A stretch of DNA of 64,000 nt from the NCBI RefSeq assembly GCF_002355415.1, contig NZ_AP014936.1, positions 1 to 64,000 on the forward strand, in the 5' to 3' direction. Source of the DNA: Sulfurifustis variabilis (lineage in GTDB: Bacteria; Pseudomonadota; Gammaproteobacteria; Acidiferrobacterales; Sulfurifustaceae). Numbering within the stretch: the first letter of the stretch is position 1; each line of letters opens with the position of its first letter. Below are positions 1 through 13,160 of this stretch, in pieces. The notes under the pieces are model-generated. The model saw only the letters and a list, made by a program, of their open reading frames with translations, did no database searches and was not told the DNA's origin. A program made the translations under genes and the position numbers.

Positions 1-117
1 CGCGGCTTTGTCAACCGCGACGCGGCCGCAGCGCGTTAACTCCCCGGTGCCCGGGCGCGTGTGGATTGGATAACACTAACCGGCTAGACTCCGAACCCCT
101 TCCCGCGCACCACCACC

Positions 118-1458
118 ATGAGCGCCGTGACCGCAGAACGCGTTTGGGACAAGTGCCTGGGGCGCCTCGAAGAGGAGCTTCCTCCGCAGCAGTTCAACAC
201 CTGGATCCGCCCGTTGCAGCCGGTCCAAGAGGCGCGCGGATTGCGGCTGCTCGCCCCGAACCGCTTCGTGATGGAGTGGGTGCGCGAGCGTTTCATGCAC
301 CGGATCGGCGAACTGGTGGCAGAGTATTCCAACGGTGGCGGTACGAGGGTGATCGTCGAGGTCGGCAGCCAGATACGGCGCGCCGTGGATCTCGGCCAGG
401 CGCCGAGCGGTCGCGAAAGCACACGGCGCGCCGGGTCCGTAGGCCGGCTCAATCCGGAGTTCACCTTCGAGAGCCACGTGGAAGGCAAGTCCAACCAGGT
501 GGCGCGGGCGGCGGCCCGCCAGGTCGGCGAGAACCCGGGCGCGGCCTATAACCCACTGTTCATTTACGGCGGCGTCGGTCTCGGGAAGACGCACCTGATG
601 CAGGCGGCGGGAAATCTGATACTCAGGCGACGCCCGGACGCAAACGTGGCTTATGTCCACTCTGAACGCTTCGTCGCCGACATGGTGAAGGCCTTGCAGC
701 ACAACGCCATCAACGACTTCAAGCGGTTTTACCGCAGTCTGGATGCCCTGCTGATAGACGATATCCAGTTTTTCGTCGGCAAGGAGCGCTCCCAAGAGGA
801 ATTCTTCCATACATTCAATGCCTTGGTGGAAGCCGGGCATCAAGTCATCATTACCGCGGACCGGTTCCCGAAGGAACTGACGGGGGTCGAAGAGCGATTG
901 GTGTCGCGTTTCGCGTCGGGACTCACCGTGTCCATCGAGCCGCCCGAGCTCGAGACGCGCGTCGCCATCCTGATCAACAAGGCGAAACAGGAAGGCACGG
1001 ATCTGCCGGAGGATGTCGCGTTCTTCGTGGCGAAGCGTGTGCGATCGAATGTACGCGAGTTGGAGGGCGCGCTCCGCCGCATTCTCGCCAGCGCGTCGTT
1101 TACCGGGAGGCCCGTCGATATCGGAGTCGCAACCGACAGCTTGAAGGACCTGTTGAGCTTCCAGGAACGATTGGTCACGATCAACAATATCCAGAAAACC
1201 GTCGCTGAGTATTTCAAGATCCGAATCTCGGATCTGCACGCAAAGAGCAGGTCGCGACAGGTAGCCCGGCCCCGTCAGATCGCAATGGCCCTGGCCAAGG
1301 AACTGACCGACCACAGCCTCCCGGAAATCGGCGAGGCGTTCGGCGGGCGGGACCACACCACCGTCCTGCACGCGTGCCGGAAGATCGCGGAGCTGTCTTC
1401 CAAGGACGCCCGGGTTCAGGAGGATTACGGCAACTTGCTGCGGATATTGACGACATAA
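118..1458 (+). CDS. dnaA: Chromosomal replication initiator DnaA
   Basis: DnaA binds DnaA boxes at oriC, melts the origin and loads the DnaB helicase. The 446-residue protein has all four family domains: an N-terminal helicase-interaction domain (about 1-85), a variable linker, an AAA+ domain with Walker A GGVGLGKT (151-158) and Walker B LLIDDIQ (211-217), and a C-terminal DNA-binding domain whose signature [11 protein letters not shown] lies at 409-419. Length is normal for the family (E. coli 467). The ATG is the first in-frame start that gives the conserved N-terminus; I see no clear Shine-Dalgarno. It heads the dnaA-dnaN-gyrB block, so the window probably opens beside the replication origin. 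Autoregulation through the boxes just downstream is possible but not shown. Confidence 0.98.
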   Translation: MSAVTAERVWDKCLGRLEEELPPQQFNTWIRPLQPVQEARGLRLLAPNRFVMEWVRERFMHRIGELVAEYSNGGGTRVIVEVGSQIRRAVDLGQAPSGRESTRRAGSVGRLNPEFTFESHVEGKSNQVARAAARQVGENPGAAYNPLFIYGGVGLGKTHLMQAAGNLILRRRPDANVAYVHSERFVADMVKALQHNAINDFKRFYRSLDALLIDDIQFFVGKERSQEEFFHTFNALVEAGHQVIITADRFPKELTGVEERLVSRFASGLTVSIEPPELETRVAILINKAKQEGTDLPEDVAFFVAKRVRSNVRELEGALRRILASASFTGRPVDIGVATDSLKDLLSFQERLVTINNIQKTVAEYFKIRISDLHAKSRSRQVARPRQIAMALAKELTDHSLPEIGEAFGGRDHTTVLHACRKIAELSSKDARVQEDYGNLLRILTT

Positions 1459-1460
1459 GC

Positions 1461-1559
1461 TGTGGGCAAATTGTGAATGAGCCCGGCGGCTGAGTCGCGG
1501 TGCGGGAGTTCACGGACTTATCCAGCACACTTGCACAGCAATACGGGGGGTTGTCCACA
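1461..1559. promoter_or_regulatory. Cluster of DnaA-box-like 9-mers after dnaA
   Basis: The dnaA-dnaN gap holds three matches to the DnaA box TTATCCACA: TTGTCCACA at 1551-1559 (8 of 9), TTATCCAGC at 1518-1526 (7 of 9) and TGTGGGCAA, a reverse-orientation 7 of 9 match, at 1461-1469. A cluster here could be part of oriC or an autoregulatory element for dnaN. The gap is not strikingly AT-rich, so a DNA unwinding element is not obvious. Only the 8 of 9 site is convincing alone. Confidence 0.45.
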
Positions 1560-1672
1560 GGGTTGGGGAAAGCGGCGATACCGTCCAGACTAGGCCCAAA
1601 GCCACCTATCAACCGTTAGGGGCGGACCAAGTAACTAGTACAACAAGTAAAGGAACTACCTCTAATACGATT

Positions 1673-2773
1673 ATGCAGATCGAACTCGCGCGTGAAGATT
1701 TGCTGAAGCCCATGGGAGTCGTGGCCGGGGTCGTGGAACGCAGGCAGACCCTGCCCATCCTCTCGTACGTGCTGCTGAGGAGCGCCGGTCAGGACCTGAC
1801 CCTGACGGGAACGGATCTGGAAGTCGAGGTCGTCGCCCACGTGCCGGCCCGCATAAAGGGCGAAGTTGCGCTGACGTTGCCGGCCCGCAAGCTGTTCGAT
1901 ATCTGCCGGGCGCTTCCGGAAGGGACGGACATCACGATCGCGAAGCAAGGCGAAAAGGTGGTTACCAAAGCGGGAAAGAGCCGGTTTACCTTGCTCACGC
2001 TTCCCGCGACCGATTTTCCCGCCGTCGAGGCAGGATCGTTCGAGCAAGCGCTCACTCTCTCTCAGGACGAGGCAAAACGGCTACTTGACCGGACAGCGTT
2101 TTGTATGGCCCAACAAGATGTCAGGTACTACCTGAACGGGCTTTACCTTGAGATGGGCGGTAAACGCATCCGAGCCGTCGCAACGGACGGACACCGGATG
2201 GCCATGAGTGACTTGGCCCTGGAGAAGGAAGCGGGCGGCGAGCGTCAGGTCATCGTACCGAGGAAAGGCATACAGGAACTCTCCCGGTTGCTTTCCTACA
2301 CCGAAGACGAGGTGAAGATCGAGATCGGCGCGAGCCATCTGAGAGCCCGTTGTGCCGACGTTACGTTTACATCGAAATTGATCGACGGGAAATTTCCGGA
2401 CTACACAAAGGTGATTCCGTCCTCGCAAACCAAGTCAGCAACGATACCTCGGGATGCATTCAGAGAAGCCCTTGGCCGTGTCGCGATCCTAGCTAACGAG
2501 AAGTACCGGGGCGTGAGACTTGCCTTTCAGCCCGGACGTCTCGCCATGAGCGCGCACAACCCGGAGCAGGAAGAAGCTGTGGAAGAGCTCGAAGTAGAGT
2601 TTCGTGGGGAAGCGCTGGAGATCGGCTTCAACGTCACTTACCTGATGGAGGCCGTCGGGGCGATAAATGCTTCGGAGGTCGTAATTGGCGGAAATGACTC
2701 CAATAGCAGCTGCGTGCTGCACGCCCCGGGAGACGAAGCGACGCGCTACATCATCATGCCGATGCGGCTCTAG
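1673..2773 (+). CDS. dnaN: DNA polymerase III beta subunit (sliding clamp)
   Basis: The beta clamp is a ring-shaped homodimer that tethers DNA polymerase III and many other DNA enzymes to the template. The 366-residue length matches the family, and the three repeated clamp folds cover the whole protein. The N-terminus MQIELAREDLLKPM and C-terminus YIIMPMRL are typical; the C-terminal tail borders the pocket that binds clamp-interaction peptides. It lies 214 bp after dnaA. recF, the usual next gene in many proteobacteria, is absent, and the gap to gyrB holds two parS-like sites instead. Confidence 0.98.
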   Translation: MQIELAREDLLKPMGVVAGVVERRQTLPILSYVLLRSAGQDLTLTGTDLEVEVVAHVPARIKGEVALTLPARKLFDICRALPEGTDITIAKQGEKVVTKAGKSRFTLLTLPATDFPAVEAGSFEQALTLSQDEAKRLLDRTAFCMAQQDVRYYLNGLYLEMGGKRIRAVATDGHRMAMSDLALEKEAGGERQVIVPRKGIQELSRLLSYTEDEVKIEIGASHLRARCADVTFTSKLIDGKFPDYTKVIPSSQTKSATIPRDAFREALGRVAILANEKYRGVRLAFQPGRLAMSAHNPEQEEAVEELEVEFRGEALEIGFNVTYLMEAVGAINASEVVIGGNDSNSSCVLHAPGDEATRYIIMPMRL

Positions 2774-2774
2774 G

Positions 2775-2790
2775 TGTTCCACGTGAAACG
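2775..2790. promoter_or_regulatory. parS-like centromere site 1
   Basis: TGTTCCACGTGAAACG is a 16-bp near-palindrome around the CACGTG core. It combines half-sites of the two standard chromosomal parS forms (TGTTTCACGTGAAACA and TGTTCCACGTGGAACA), differing only at the last base. ParB binds such sites near the origin and, with ParA and SMC, segregates the chromosome. It starts one base after the dnaN stop codon. Confidence 0.85.
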
Positions 2791-2799
2791 AGAGCCTTT

Positions 2800-2815
2800 T
2801 GTTTCACGTGGAACT
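2800..2815. promoter_or_regulatory. parS-like centromere site 2
   Basis: TGTTTCACGTGGAACT is a second parS match, 9 bp after site 1. The two sites are mirror images across 14 bp (GTTCCACGTGAAAC and GTTTCACGTGGAAC), so together they form a larger palindrome. As RNA this could also fold into a hairpin after dnaN, but the exact CACGTG core in each arm and the closeness to the origin favour ParB binding. Confidence 0.85.
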
Positions 2816-2889
2816 TTCACTAAGCTCATGTAGCGCAAAAAATTTGTCGCTCCGGCTAAGGCCGCATTGAGCGAGAAATGGTAGAATAA

Positions 2890-5322
<2,433 letters not shown>

Positions 5323-5342
5323 GCACCCGTTCCTCGGGTCGC

Positions 5343-5744
5343 TCAGTGCAGCGTGCGCGGCACGCTGAGCGTGAAGGCAGGGATGTCCGCGTCGAACCGC
5401 GTGCCGTCGTCGGCCACCATTTGGTAGCTTCCCCGCATGACACCCACGGGCGTCTCCAGGATGGTCCCGCTCGTGTACTCGAAGCTCATCCCGGGCTCGA
5501 GATAGGGCTGTTCCCCGACGACACCCTCGCCGCGCACCTCCTGTGTTTTCTCGTTGGCGTCCGTGATCACCCAGTGACGGGTAACGAGTCGCGCCGGCAC
5601 GGATCCCGCATTTGTAATGGTGATCGTGTACGCGAAGACATACCGATTACGGTCGGGAGCGGACTGTCCCGGGACGTAGGTCGTCCTGACGGTGATGTCG
5701 ATTCGGTGTCGATCGGGCTGCATCATGACGACCCAATTTTGCAC
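5343..5744 (-). CDS. apaG: ApaG domain protein
   Basis: ApaG is a small immunoglobulin-like fold protein usually encoded with ApaH; its biochemical role is unsettled (reported binding of divalent metals and nucleotides). The 133-residue product carries the family core, including RHWVITD, EVRGEGVVGEQP and GSYQM. A GTG start at 5744 is chosen because GGAG lies seven bases upstream. Two ATG codons at 5726 and 5723 would give 126-127 residues, closer to E. coli (125), but have no visible ribosome site. It is the last gene of the metK-to-apaG run, 16 bp after apaH. Confidence 0.95.
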   Translation of the reverse strand: MQNWVVMMQPDRHRIDITVRTTYVPGQSAPDRNRYVFAYTITITNAGSVPARLVTRHWVITDANEKTQEVRGEGVVGEQPYLEPGMSFEYTSGTILETPVGVMRGSYQMVADDGTRFDADIPAFTLSVPRTLH

Positions 5745-5760
5745 CGGTCTGCTCCGTTTT

Positions 5761-6597
5761 TCACGGGTCGATCCAGGGGTTCCCGGGGCAGGGAACGCTG
5801 TAAAAACGCCGTTCGTCTCCCGAAAGGCGGACCGCGGTCAGTCTCCGACCCCACGCGCACCCCGTGTCGATCGCCGTGACATCGTCGGACCAGTAGAGGT
5901 CCAGCATCGACCAATGCCCGAAAACAAGGTGCGCTCCACGGCTCTTCCGCCAGGGAATCTCGAACCAGGGGCACAACGGCTCCGGCTGCGAGCCAGGGGG
6001 ACCTTTGTTGGCGAAATCGAGCGCGCCGGTTGCCGGTTCGCAGAAGCGAATGCGGGTGAACGCGTTGACGATGAACCGTAAACGCTCCCACCCGGTCAGT
6101 CTCTCGTCCCAGCACCGCGGTTCGTCGCCGTACATGTGTTGAAAGAGCTCCCGCACGCCCGATCCCGCGAGAACGGCCTGCGCCTCGGCAGCGAGCGCCG
6201 TCGCCCGATCCGGATCCCATTGGGGCGGCAGGCCGGCGTGGACGAGCGCGTGACCGGAAACGGCGTCGCGATGAAACAGGGGGCGCGACGCCAACCACGC
6301 AAGCAGCTCCTCCCGGTCCGTCGCCTCCAGCAGATCGGTCAGCGTATCGCGGGGGCCGCGGGTCGTCGCCCCGCTCGCGATGGCGAGGAGATGAAGATCA
6401 TGATTCCCGAGCACACACACGGCTCTCTCGCCGAGACCCTTGACGAAGCGCACCACGTCGGCCGAACGTGGCCCGCGGTTTACCAGGTCGCCGGTGAACC
6501 ACAGCTCGTCGCGCGCCCGGTCGAAACCGATCTGCTCAAGCAGGGCCCGCAGGGAGTCGAAACACCCCTGTACGTCGCCAATCGCGTATCGCGCCAT
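5761..6597 (-). CDS. apaH: Symmetrical diadenosine tetraphosphatase
   Basis: ApaH splits diadenosine tetraphosphate into two ADP, lowering this stress nucleotide and removing Np4 caps from RNA. The metallophosphatase motifs are in order: GDVQGC (7-12), GDLVNRG (36-42) and GNHD (64-67), with further metal-ligand histidines later in the 278-residue protein, a normal length. Its ATG overlaps the pip stop codon as TGATG, so translation is probably coupled. apaG follows at once, preserving the common apaG/apaH pairing, although pip is an unusual partner. Confidence 0.97.
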   Translation of the reverse strand: MARYAIGDVQGCFDSLRALLEQIGFDRARDELWFTGDLVNRGPRSADVVRFVKGLGERAVCVLGNHDLHLLAIASGATTRGPRDTLTDLLEATDREELLAWLASRPLFHRDAVSGHALVHAGLPPQWDPDRATALAAEAQAVLAGSGVRELFQHMYGDEPRCWDERLTGWERLRFIVNAFTRIRFCEPATGALDFANKGPPGSQPEPLCPWFEIPWRKSRGAHLVFGHWSMLDLYWSDDVTAIDTGCAWGRRLTAVRLSGDERRFYSVPCPGNPWIDP

Positions 6598-7544
6598 CAG
6601 CCGAAGCGCTGGGCCATCTCGTCGGTCGCGCGCCGGAGCGCCTGCGTGATGCCGGGCTCGGCGGCCGAGTGGCCGGCATCGGGAACGATTTCGAGCCGGG
6701 CCTGGGGCCAGCGCCGATGCAGGTCGTACGCGCTCTGGAACGGACAGACGATGTCGTAGCGTCCCTGCACGATGACGCCCGGGATGCCGTGGATACGATC
6801 AGCGTCTCGCAGGATCTGATCGGGATCGAGAAAACTGTCGTGTACGAAATAGTGCGCCTCAATGCGAGCGAGCGACAGGGCCGTATGCGGGTGGCTGAAG
6901 AAACTCACGACCGCCTCGTTCGGCTTCAGGGTCGCGGTCCGGCCTTCCCATACCGACCAGGCCTTCGCGCTCGCGAGCCGAACGGCTTCGTCATCACTCG
7001 TGAGGCGTCGATAGTGGGCGTGGAGCAGATCGTGACGCTCCTCGAGGGGGATCGGTGCGACGAACTCTTCCCAGTAATCCGGAAAGACATGATTCGCACC
7101 TTCCTGGTAGAACCAGCGGATCTCCCACGGGCGGCAGAGAAAGATGCCCCTCAGGATGAGCGCGATCGCCCGCTCCGGGTGCGTCTCTGCGTAGACGAGC
7201 GCCAGGGTCGAACCCCAGGATCCGCCAAAAAGAACCCACCGCTCGATCCCAAGGAACTCGCGAATCCTCTCGAGATCCGCGACGAGATCGGGCGTCGTGT
7301 TGCGCTCCAGGCTCGCGTGCGGCGTCGAACGGCCGGCGCCGCGCTGATCGTAGAGCACGATCCGGTAGCGTGCCGGATCAAAGAACTGCCGGTGGTAAGG
7401 CTCGAATCCGGCGCCGGGCCCGCCATGCACGAATACGACGGGGAGCCCTCGCGAATTTCCGCATTCCTCGACGTACAGCTCGTGCGGCGGGTCCACCGCC
7501 AGCCGATGCGTCGCGTACGGTTGGATGTCGGGATAGACAGTCAT
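6597..7544 (-). CDS. pip: Proline iminopeptidase
   Basis: This is an alpha/beta-hydrolase of peptidase family S33 that removes N-terminal proline from peptides. At 315 residues it matches bacterial proline iminopeptidases. Visible features are the oxyanion segment HGGPG (40-44), the nucleophile elbow GGSWGS with Ser109, an acidic residue in GRYDIVCP and the catalytic His in DAGHSA. The C-terminal lid region is present. It lies between metF (45 bp gap) and apaH (one-base stop/start overlap), so it is probably co-transcribed with the methyl-cycle genes, although no functional link is evident. Confidence 0.93.
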   Translation of the reverse strand: MTVYPDIQPYATHRLAVDPPHELYVEECGNSRGLPVVFVHGGPGAGFEPYHRQFFDPARYRIVLYDQRGAGRSTPHASLERNTTPDLVADLERIREFLGIERWVLFGGSWGSTLALVYAETHPERAIALILRGIFLCRPWEIRWFYQEGANHVFPDYWEEFVAPIPLEERHDLLHAHYRRLTSDDEAVRLASAKAWSVWEGRTATLKPNEAVVSFFSHPHTALSLARIEAHYFVHDSFLDPDQILRDADRIHGIPGVIVQGRYDIVCPFQSAYDLHRRWPQARLEIVPDAGHSAAEPGITQALRRATDEMAQRFG

Positions 7545-7589
7545 GGGGGTCCAGCCACCTTCATGCCCGCTCGAATCCGGAATAGACCG

Positions 7590-8438
7590 CTACAGGCCTA
7601 GCCGCTCCCACACGATACAGCTCGGTCCCGCTCGGTTGAGCGTATAGAAGTGCAGGCCCGGGGCCCCTGCGCGAAGCAGCCGATCGCAGAGTTCCGTCGT
7701 CACATCGAGACCGAAGGCGCGCACGGACTCCAGGTCATCCCCGTAGGACTCGAGCCGTTTGCGGATCCAGCGCGGGATCTCCGCTCCGCACCGGTCGGAG
7801 AAGCGCGCGAGCTGCTTGTAGTTCGTGATCGGCATGATGCCGGGCACGATCGGGATGTCGATCCCCCGCGACTCGCACTCGTCGACAAAGCGAAAGTAGG
7901 CGTCCGCGTTGTAGAAGTACTGCGTGAGCGCGGAGTCGGCTCCGGCCCGGACCTTGGACGCAAAGTGTTCCAGATCGTCTTCTGCGCTCGCGGCCTCCGG
8001 ATGGAACTCCGGATACGCCGCAACCTCGATCGCGAAGCGATCGCCGGTTTCCGAGCGGACGAACTCGACGAGTTCCGTCGCGTACCGGAAGTCGCCGCCC
8101 GTATTCGGGAGGCCGGAAGGCAGATCCCCGCGCAGCGCGACCAGTCGGTCGATGCCCAGTGCGGCGTAAGCCTGCAGCAATTCCCGAATGAACTCCCGAC
8201 TCGTGCCGATGCACGTGAGATGCGGTGCGGCCTTGAGCCCCTGGTCCTGAAGCTCCTTGACGGTATCGTACGTGCCCTCTCGGGTGCTTCCTCCGGCGCC
8301 GAACGTGCATGAAAAGAATCTCGGCCGGAGCTGACGAAGCTGCGCGACCGTTTCGCGCAGCTTGGTCCGCCCCGCTTCGTCGCGCGGCGGAAAGAACTCG
8401 AAGCTGAAGCTTCGAGCATGCTTTCGCTGGGATTCCAT
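7590..8438 (-). CDS. metF: Methylenetetrahydrofolate reductase
   Basis: MetF uses FAD to reduce 5,10-methylene-tetrahydrofolate to 5-methyl-tetrahydrofolate, the methyl donor for methionine synthesis. The 282-residue TIM-barrel protein is of bacterial length, lacks the eukaryotic regulatory extension and begins with the characteristic SFEFFPPRDE, which contains the catalytic Glu. Further signatures include FSCTFGAGGS and ALRGD. It sits 34 bp after ahcY and downstream of metK. Together they supply, use and recycle the activated methyl group; methionine synthase is not in this window. Confidence 0.97.
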   Translation of the reverse strand: MESQRKHARSFSFEFFPPRDEAGRTKLRETVAQLRQLRPRFFSCTFGAGGSTREGTYDTVKELQDQGLKAAPHLTCIGTSREFIRELLQAYAALGIDRLVALRGDLPSGLPNTGGDFRYATELVEFVRSETGDRFAIEVAAYPEFHPEAASAEDDLEHFASKVRAGADSALTQYFYNADAYFRFVDECESRGIDIPIVPGIMPITNYKQLARFSDRCGAEIPRWIRKRLESYGDDLESVRAFGLDVTTELCDRLLRAGAPGLHFYTLNRAGPSCIVWERLGL

Positions 8439-8472
8439 TCGTTCGAAGCCGCGCGACGCACGCGCGCCCGGG

Positions 8473-11218
<2,746 letters not shown>

Positions 11219-11362
11219 TCGTTATTTGCTCCTTACCGCCTCGCAAACAGGCGCAGAAGTCTAACAAGAACGGTCCGTGATTTACACGCGACGGCCCCGC
11301 GGACAGGGAAAACGCGATCCGGTGCCTGACGCGGAGGCGTGCACCGCTTACCATTACGCGGC

Positions 11363-12109
11363 ATGAACGCGCCCCCCCTCGAGCCCCCGCGCCCCATGTT
11401 GCGCCGCGTCGGACGTGCGATCGCGGACTACGGCATGATCCGGCCGAGCGACCGTCTGCTGCTCGCCCTGTCTGGCGGGAAGGACAGCCTGACCCTGCTC
11501 CATGTGCTCCTGCATCTGCGGTCGAAGTCCCCTGTCCGGTTCGAACTCGGCGCGGCGACGGTCGATCCCTGCATCGACGGCTTCGATCCGTCTTCCCTCA
11601 AGGAGTACGTGCCTGCGCTCGGCATCCCTTACCACTACATGCGCCAGGAAATCGTCGAGCGCGCCCTCAAGACGATGCGCGGGTCGTCCTTCTGTGCCTA
11701 CTGTGCACGGATGCGTCGCGGGATCCTGTACGATGTGGCGCGCCGCGAGGACTACAACGTCCTGGTGCTGGCCCAGCATCTGGACGATCTGGCCGAGTCC
11801 TTTCTCATGAGCGCCTTCCATGGCGGTCAGCTGCGCACGATGAAGGCGCACTACCGCAACGACGCCGGAGACCTGCGAGTTATCCGGCCCCTGGTATACG
11901 TCCGGGAGCGCGAGACGGCGTCCTTCGCGCGCCGGGCCGCTCTGCCCGTCGTCACGGACAACTGCCCGGCCTGCTTCCGTATGCCTACACGTCGTGCCCA
12001 CTACAAGGCGCTTTTGGGCGAGCAGGAGAAGTTGAACAAGCGCCTGTTCCCCAGTCTGCTGACTGCAATGCGTCCGCTGATGACCCAAGAGCGGACGGCG
12101 GAGGTCTGA
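11363..12109 (+). CDS. TtcA-like tRNA thiolation PP-loop ATPase
   Basis: The 248-residue protein belongs to the TtcA branch of PP-loop ATPases, which adenylate tRNA cytidine-32 and replace its oxygen by sulfur using an iron-sulfur cluster. It has SGGKDS (37-42), a CxxC at Cys111/Cys114 in FCAYCARMRRG, and HLDDLAESF resembling the HHRDD segment of TtcA. The C-terminal cysteine region differs from E. coli TtcA: it reads NCPACF (Cys201, Cys204) rather than a CxxCGSQ-type motif, and the protein is about 60 residues shorter. The target could therefore differ. The ATG at 11363 is preferred; an in-frame GTG at 11339 has a GGAGG too close to it. Confidence 0.8.
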   Translation: MNAPPLEPPRPMLRRVGRAIADYGMIRPSDRLLLALSGGKDSLTLLHVLLHLRSKSPVRFELGAATVDPCIDGFDPSSLKEYVPALGIPYHYMRQEIVERALKTMRGSSFCAYCARMRRGILYDVARREDYNVLVLAQHLDDLAESFLMSAFHGGQLRTMKAHYRNDAGDLRVIRPLVYVRERETASFARRAALPVVTDNCPACFRMPTRRAHYKALLGEQEKLNKRLFPSLLTAMRPLMTQERTAEV

Positions 12110-12123
12110 AGCACGCTTTTGGC

Positions 12124-12153
12124 ACACATTGGCTATCATTATGTTAAATGTGT
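12124..12153. repeat. Inverted repeat before the acyltransferase pair
   Basis: ACACATT (12124-12130) and AATGTGT (12147-12153) are perfect 7-bp inverted arms separated by a 16-bp AT-rich spacer, in an otherwise GC-rich neighbourhood. It sits 66 bp before the first acyltransferase start. An overlapping TTGGCA (12119) could be a -35 element, but I find no good -10 at normal spacing. A DNA operator is as likely as an RNA hairpin. Confidence 0.4.
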
Positions 12154-12218
12154 CTCAAAGTCGCTGAATCGCACTCCTCCCCCGGATAAGCCCGCCTTAA
12201 CCTCGGCCTTTACTCGTT

Positions 12219-13160
12219 GTGAGCGTCACATCCAATCCTTCGGCGAAACCGGCCCACTTCCCGTTCCGCGCGGCGATGCTGCCGAAGCATTGGGGCACTT
12301 TGGTGGCGCTCGGGCTCCTGTGGATCATCGGGCGATTGCCGCTGAGTGCGAGCCGCCGGTTGGGCGCGGGTCTTGGTGCGCTCATGTACCGGGTCAACGG
12401 CAAGCGCCGGCGCATCGCTCACGTGAACGTCGATCTTTGCTTTCCCGACATGAGTCCTCAGGCACGCGCCGAGTTGGTCCGTCGGCATTTCAGGGCCTCG
12501 GGGCAGGCCTATCTCGACCTGGGCTTTCTTGCCTGGGCGAGCGAGCGCCGCTTCCTCGGCGCCGTGCACCTCGTCGGTCTTCCTCACCTTGATGAGGCGC
12601 TTTCCCGCGGTCGGCGCGTCATTCTCCTCGCACCGCACTTCGTAGGAATGAACGTGGGGGGCATCGCGGTCGCCGGTCATGTCCCGACGTTCTCCATGTA
12701 CAACCCCCAGCGAAACCCGATCGTCGACTGGCTCCTGCACAAGACCCGCTCGCGCTACGCCTCCCCCCTCATTGCGCGCAAACGCGGTTTGCGCCCGGTG
12801 CTGCGGGGTCTGGGAGAAGGCATGAGCTTCTATTTTCTGCCGGACGAGGACCTCGGGCCGAAGCATTCCGTCTTCGCGCCTTTTTTCGGCGTGCCGGCGG
12901 CGACGCTGCCGACGCTAGGCCGTCTCGCGGCGGCCGCCGATGCCGTCGTGATTCCCTGCTATACGCGGCTGGTGCCCGGGGGTTACGAGGTCCGCCTGGA
13001 ACCGGCGCTCGCCGATTTCCCCGTGGGCGACGCGGTCCCCGACGCCGCCCGCATGAACGCCGAGATCGAGCGCGCCGTGCGGGGGATGCCCGAGCAGTAT
13101 CTCTGGACGTTCAAGCTCTTCAAGACGCGCCCCCCCGGAGTTCCGTCGCCGTATGCCTGA
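12219..13160 (+). CDS. LpxL/HtrB-family acyltransferase 1 (HX4N variant)
   Basis: Member of the lysophospholipid/lipid A late acyltransferase family, inner-membrane enzymes that add secondary acyl chains to Kdo2-lipid A or related lipids. The 313-residue protein has a hydrophobic N-terminal segment (about 27-42) and family blocks such as NVDLCFPD and FFGVPAATLPTLGRLA. The catalytic HX4D/E motif is altered: in LLAPHFVGMNVGG the acidic residue is Asn145 (His140 retained). The start is GTG at 12219; Met20 at 12276 is an alternative, and neither has a clear ribosome site. It overlaps the second copy by eight bases. Reduced or different activity is plausible. Confidence 0.85.
   Translation: MSVTSNPSAKPAHFPFRAAMLPKHWGTLVALGLLWIIGRLPLSASRRLGAGLGALMYRVNGKRRRIAHVNVDLCFPDMSPQARAELVRRHFRASGQAYLDLGFLAWASERRFLGAVHLVGLPHLDEALSRGRRVILLAPHFVGMNVGGIAVAGHVPTFSMYNPQRNPIVDWLLHKTRSRYASPLIARKRGLRPVLRGLGEGMSFYFLPDEDLGPKHSVFAPFFGVPAATLPTLGRLAAAADAVVIPCYTRLVPGGYEVRLEPALADFPVGDAVPDAARMNAEIERAVRGMPEQYLWTFKLFKTRPPGVPSPYA

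Noticed and set aside
1-117. DnaA boxes upstream of dnaA
   Set aside because: The best candidate (ATTGGATAA, about 64-72) matches only 7 of 9 bases and the region is truncated by the window edge.
5325-5370. Hairpins in the gyrB-apaG convergent region (ACCCG/CGGGT and GCGTGC/GCACGC with outer GCTCA/TGAGC)
   Set aside because: No T tract follows on either strand and part lies in the apaG coding end, so I do not call a terminator.
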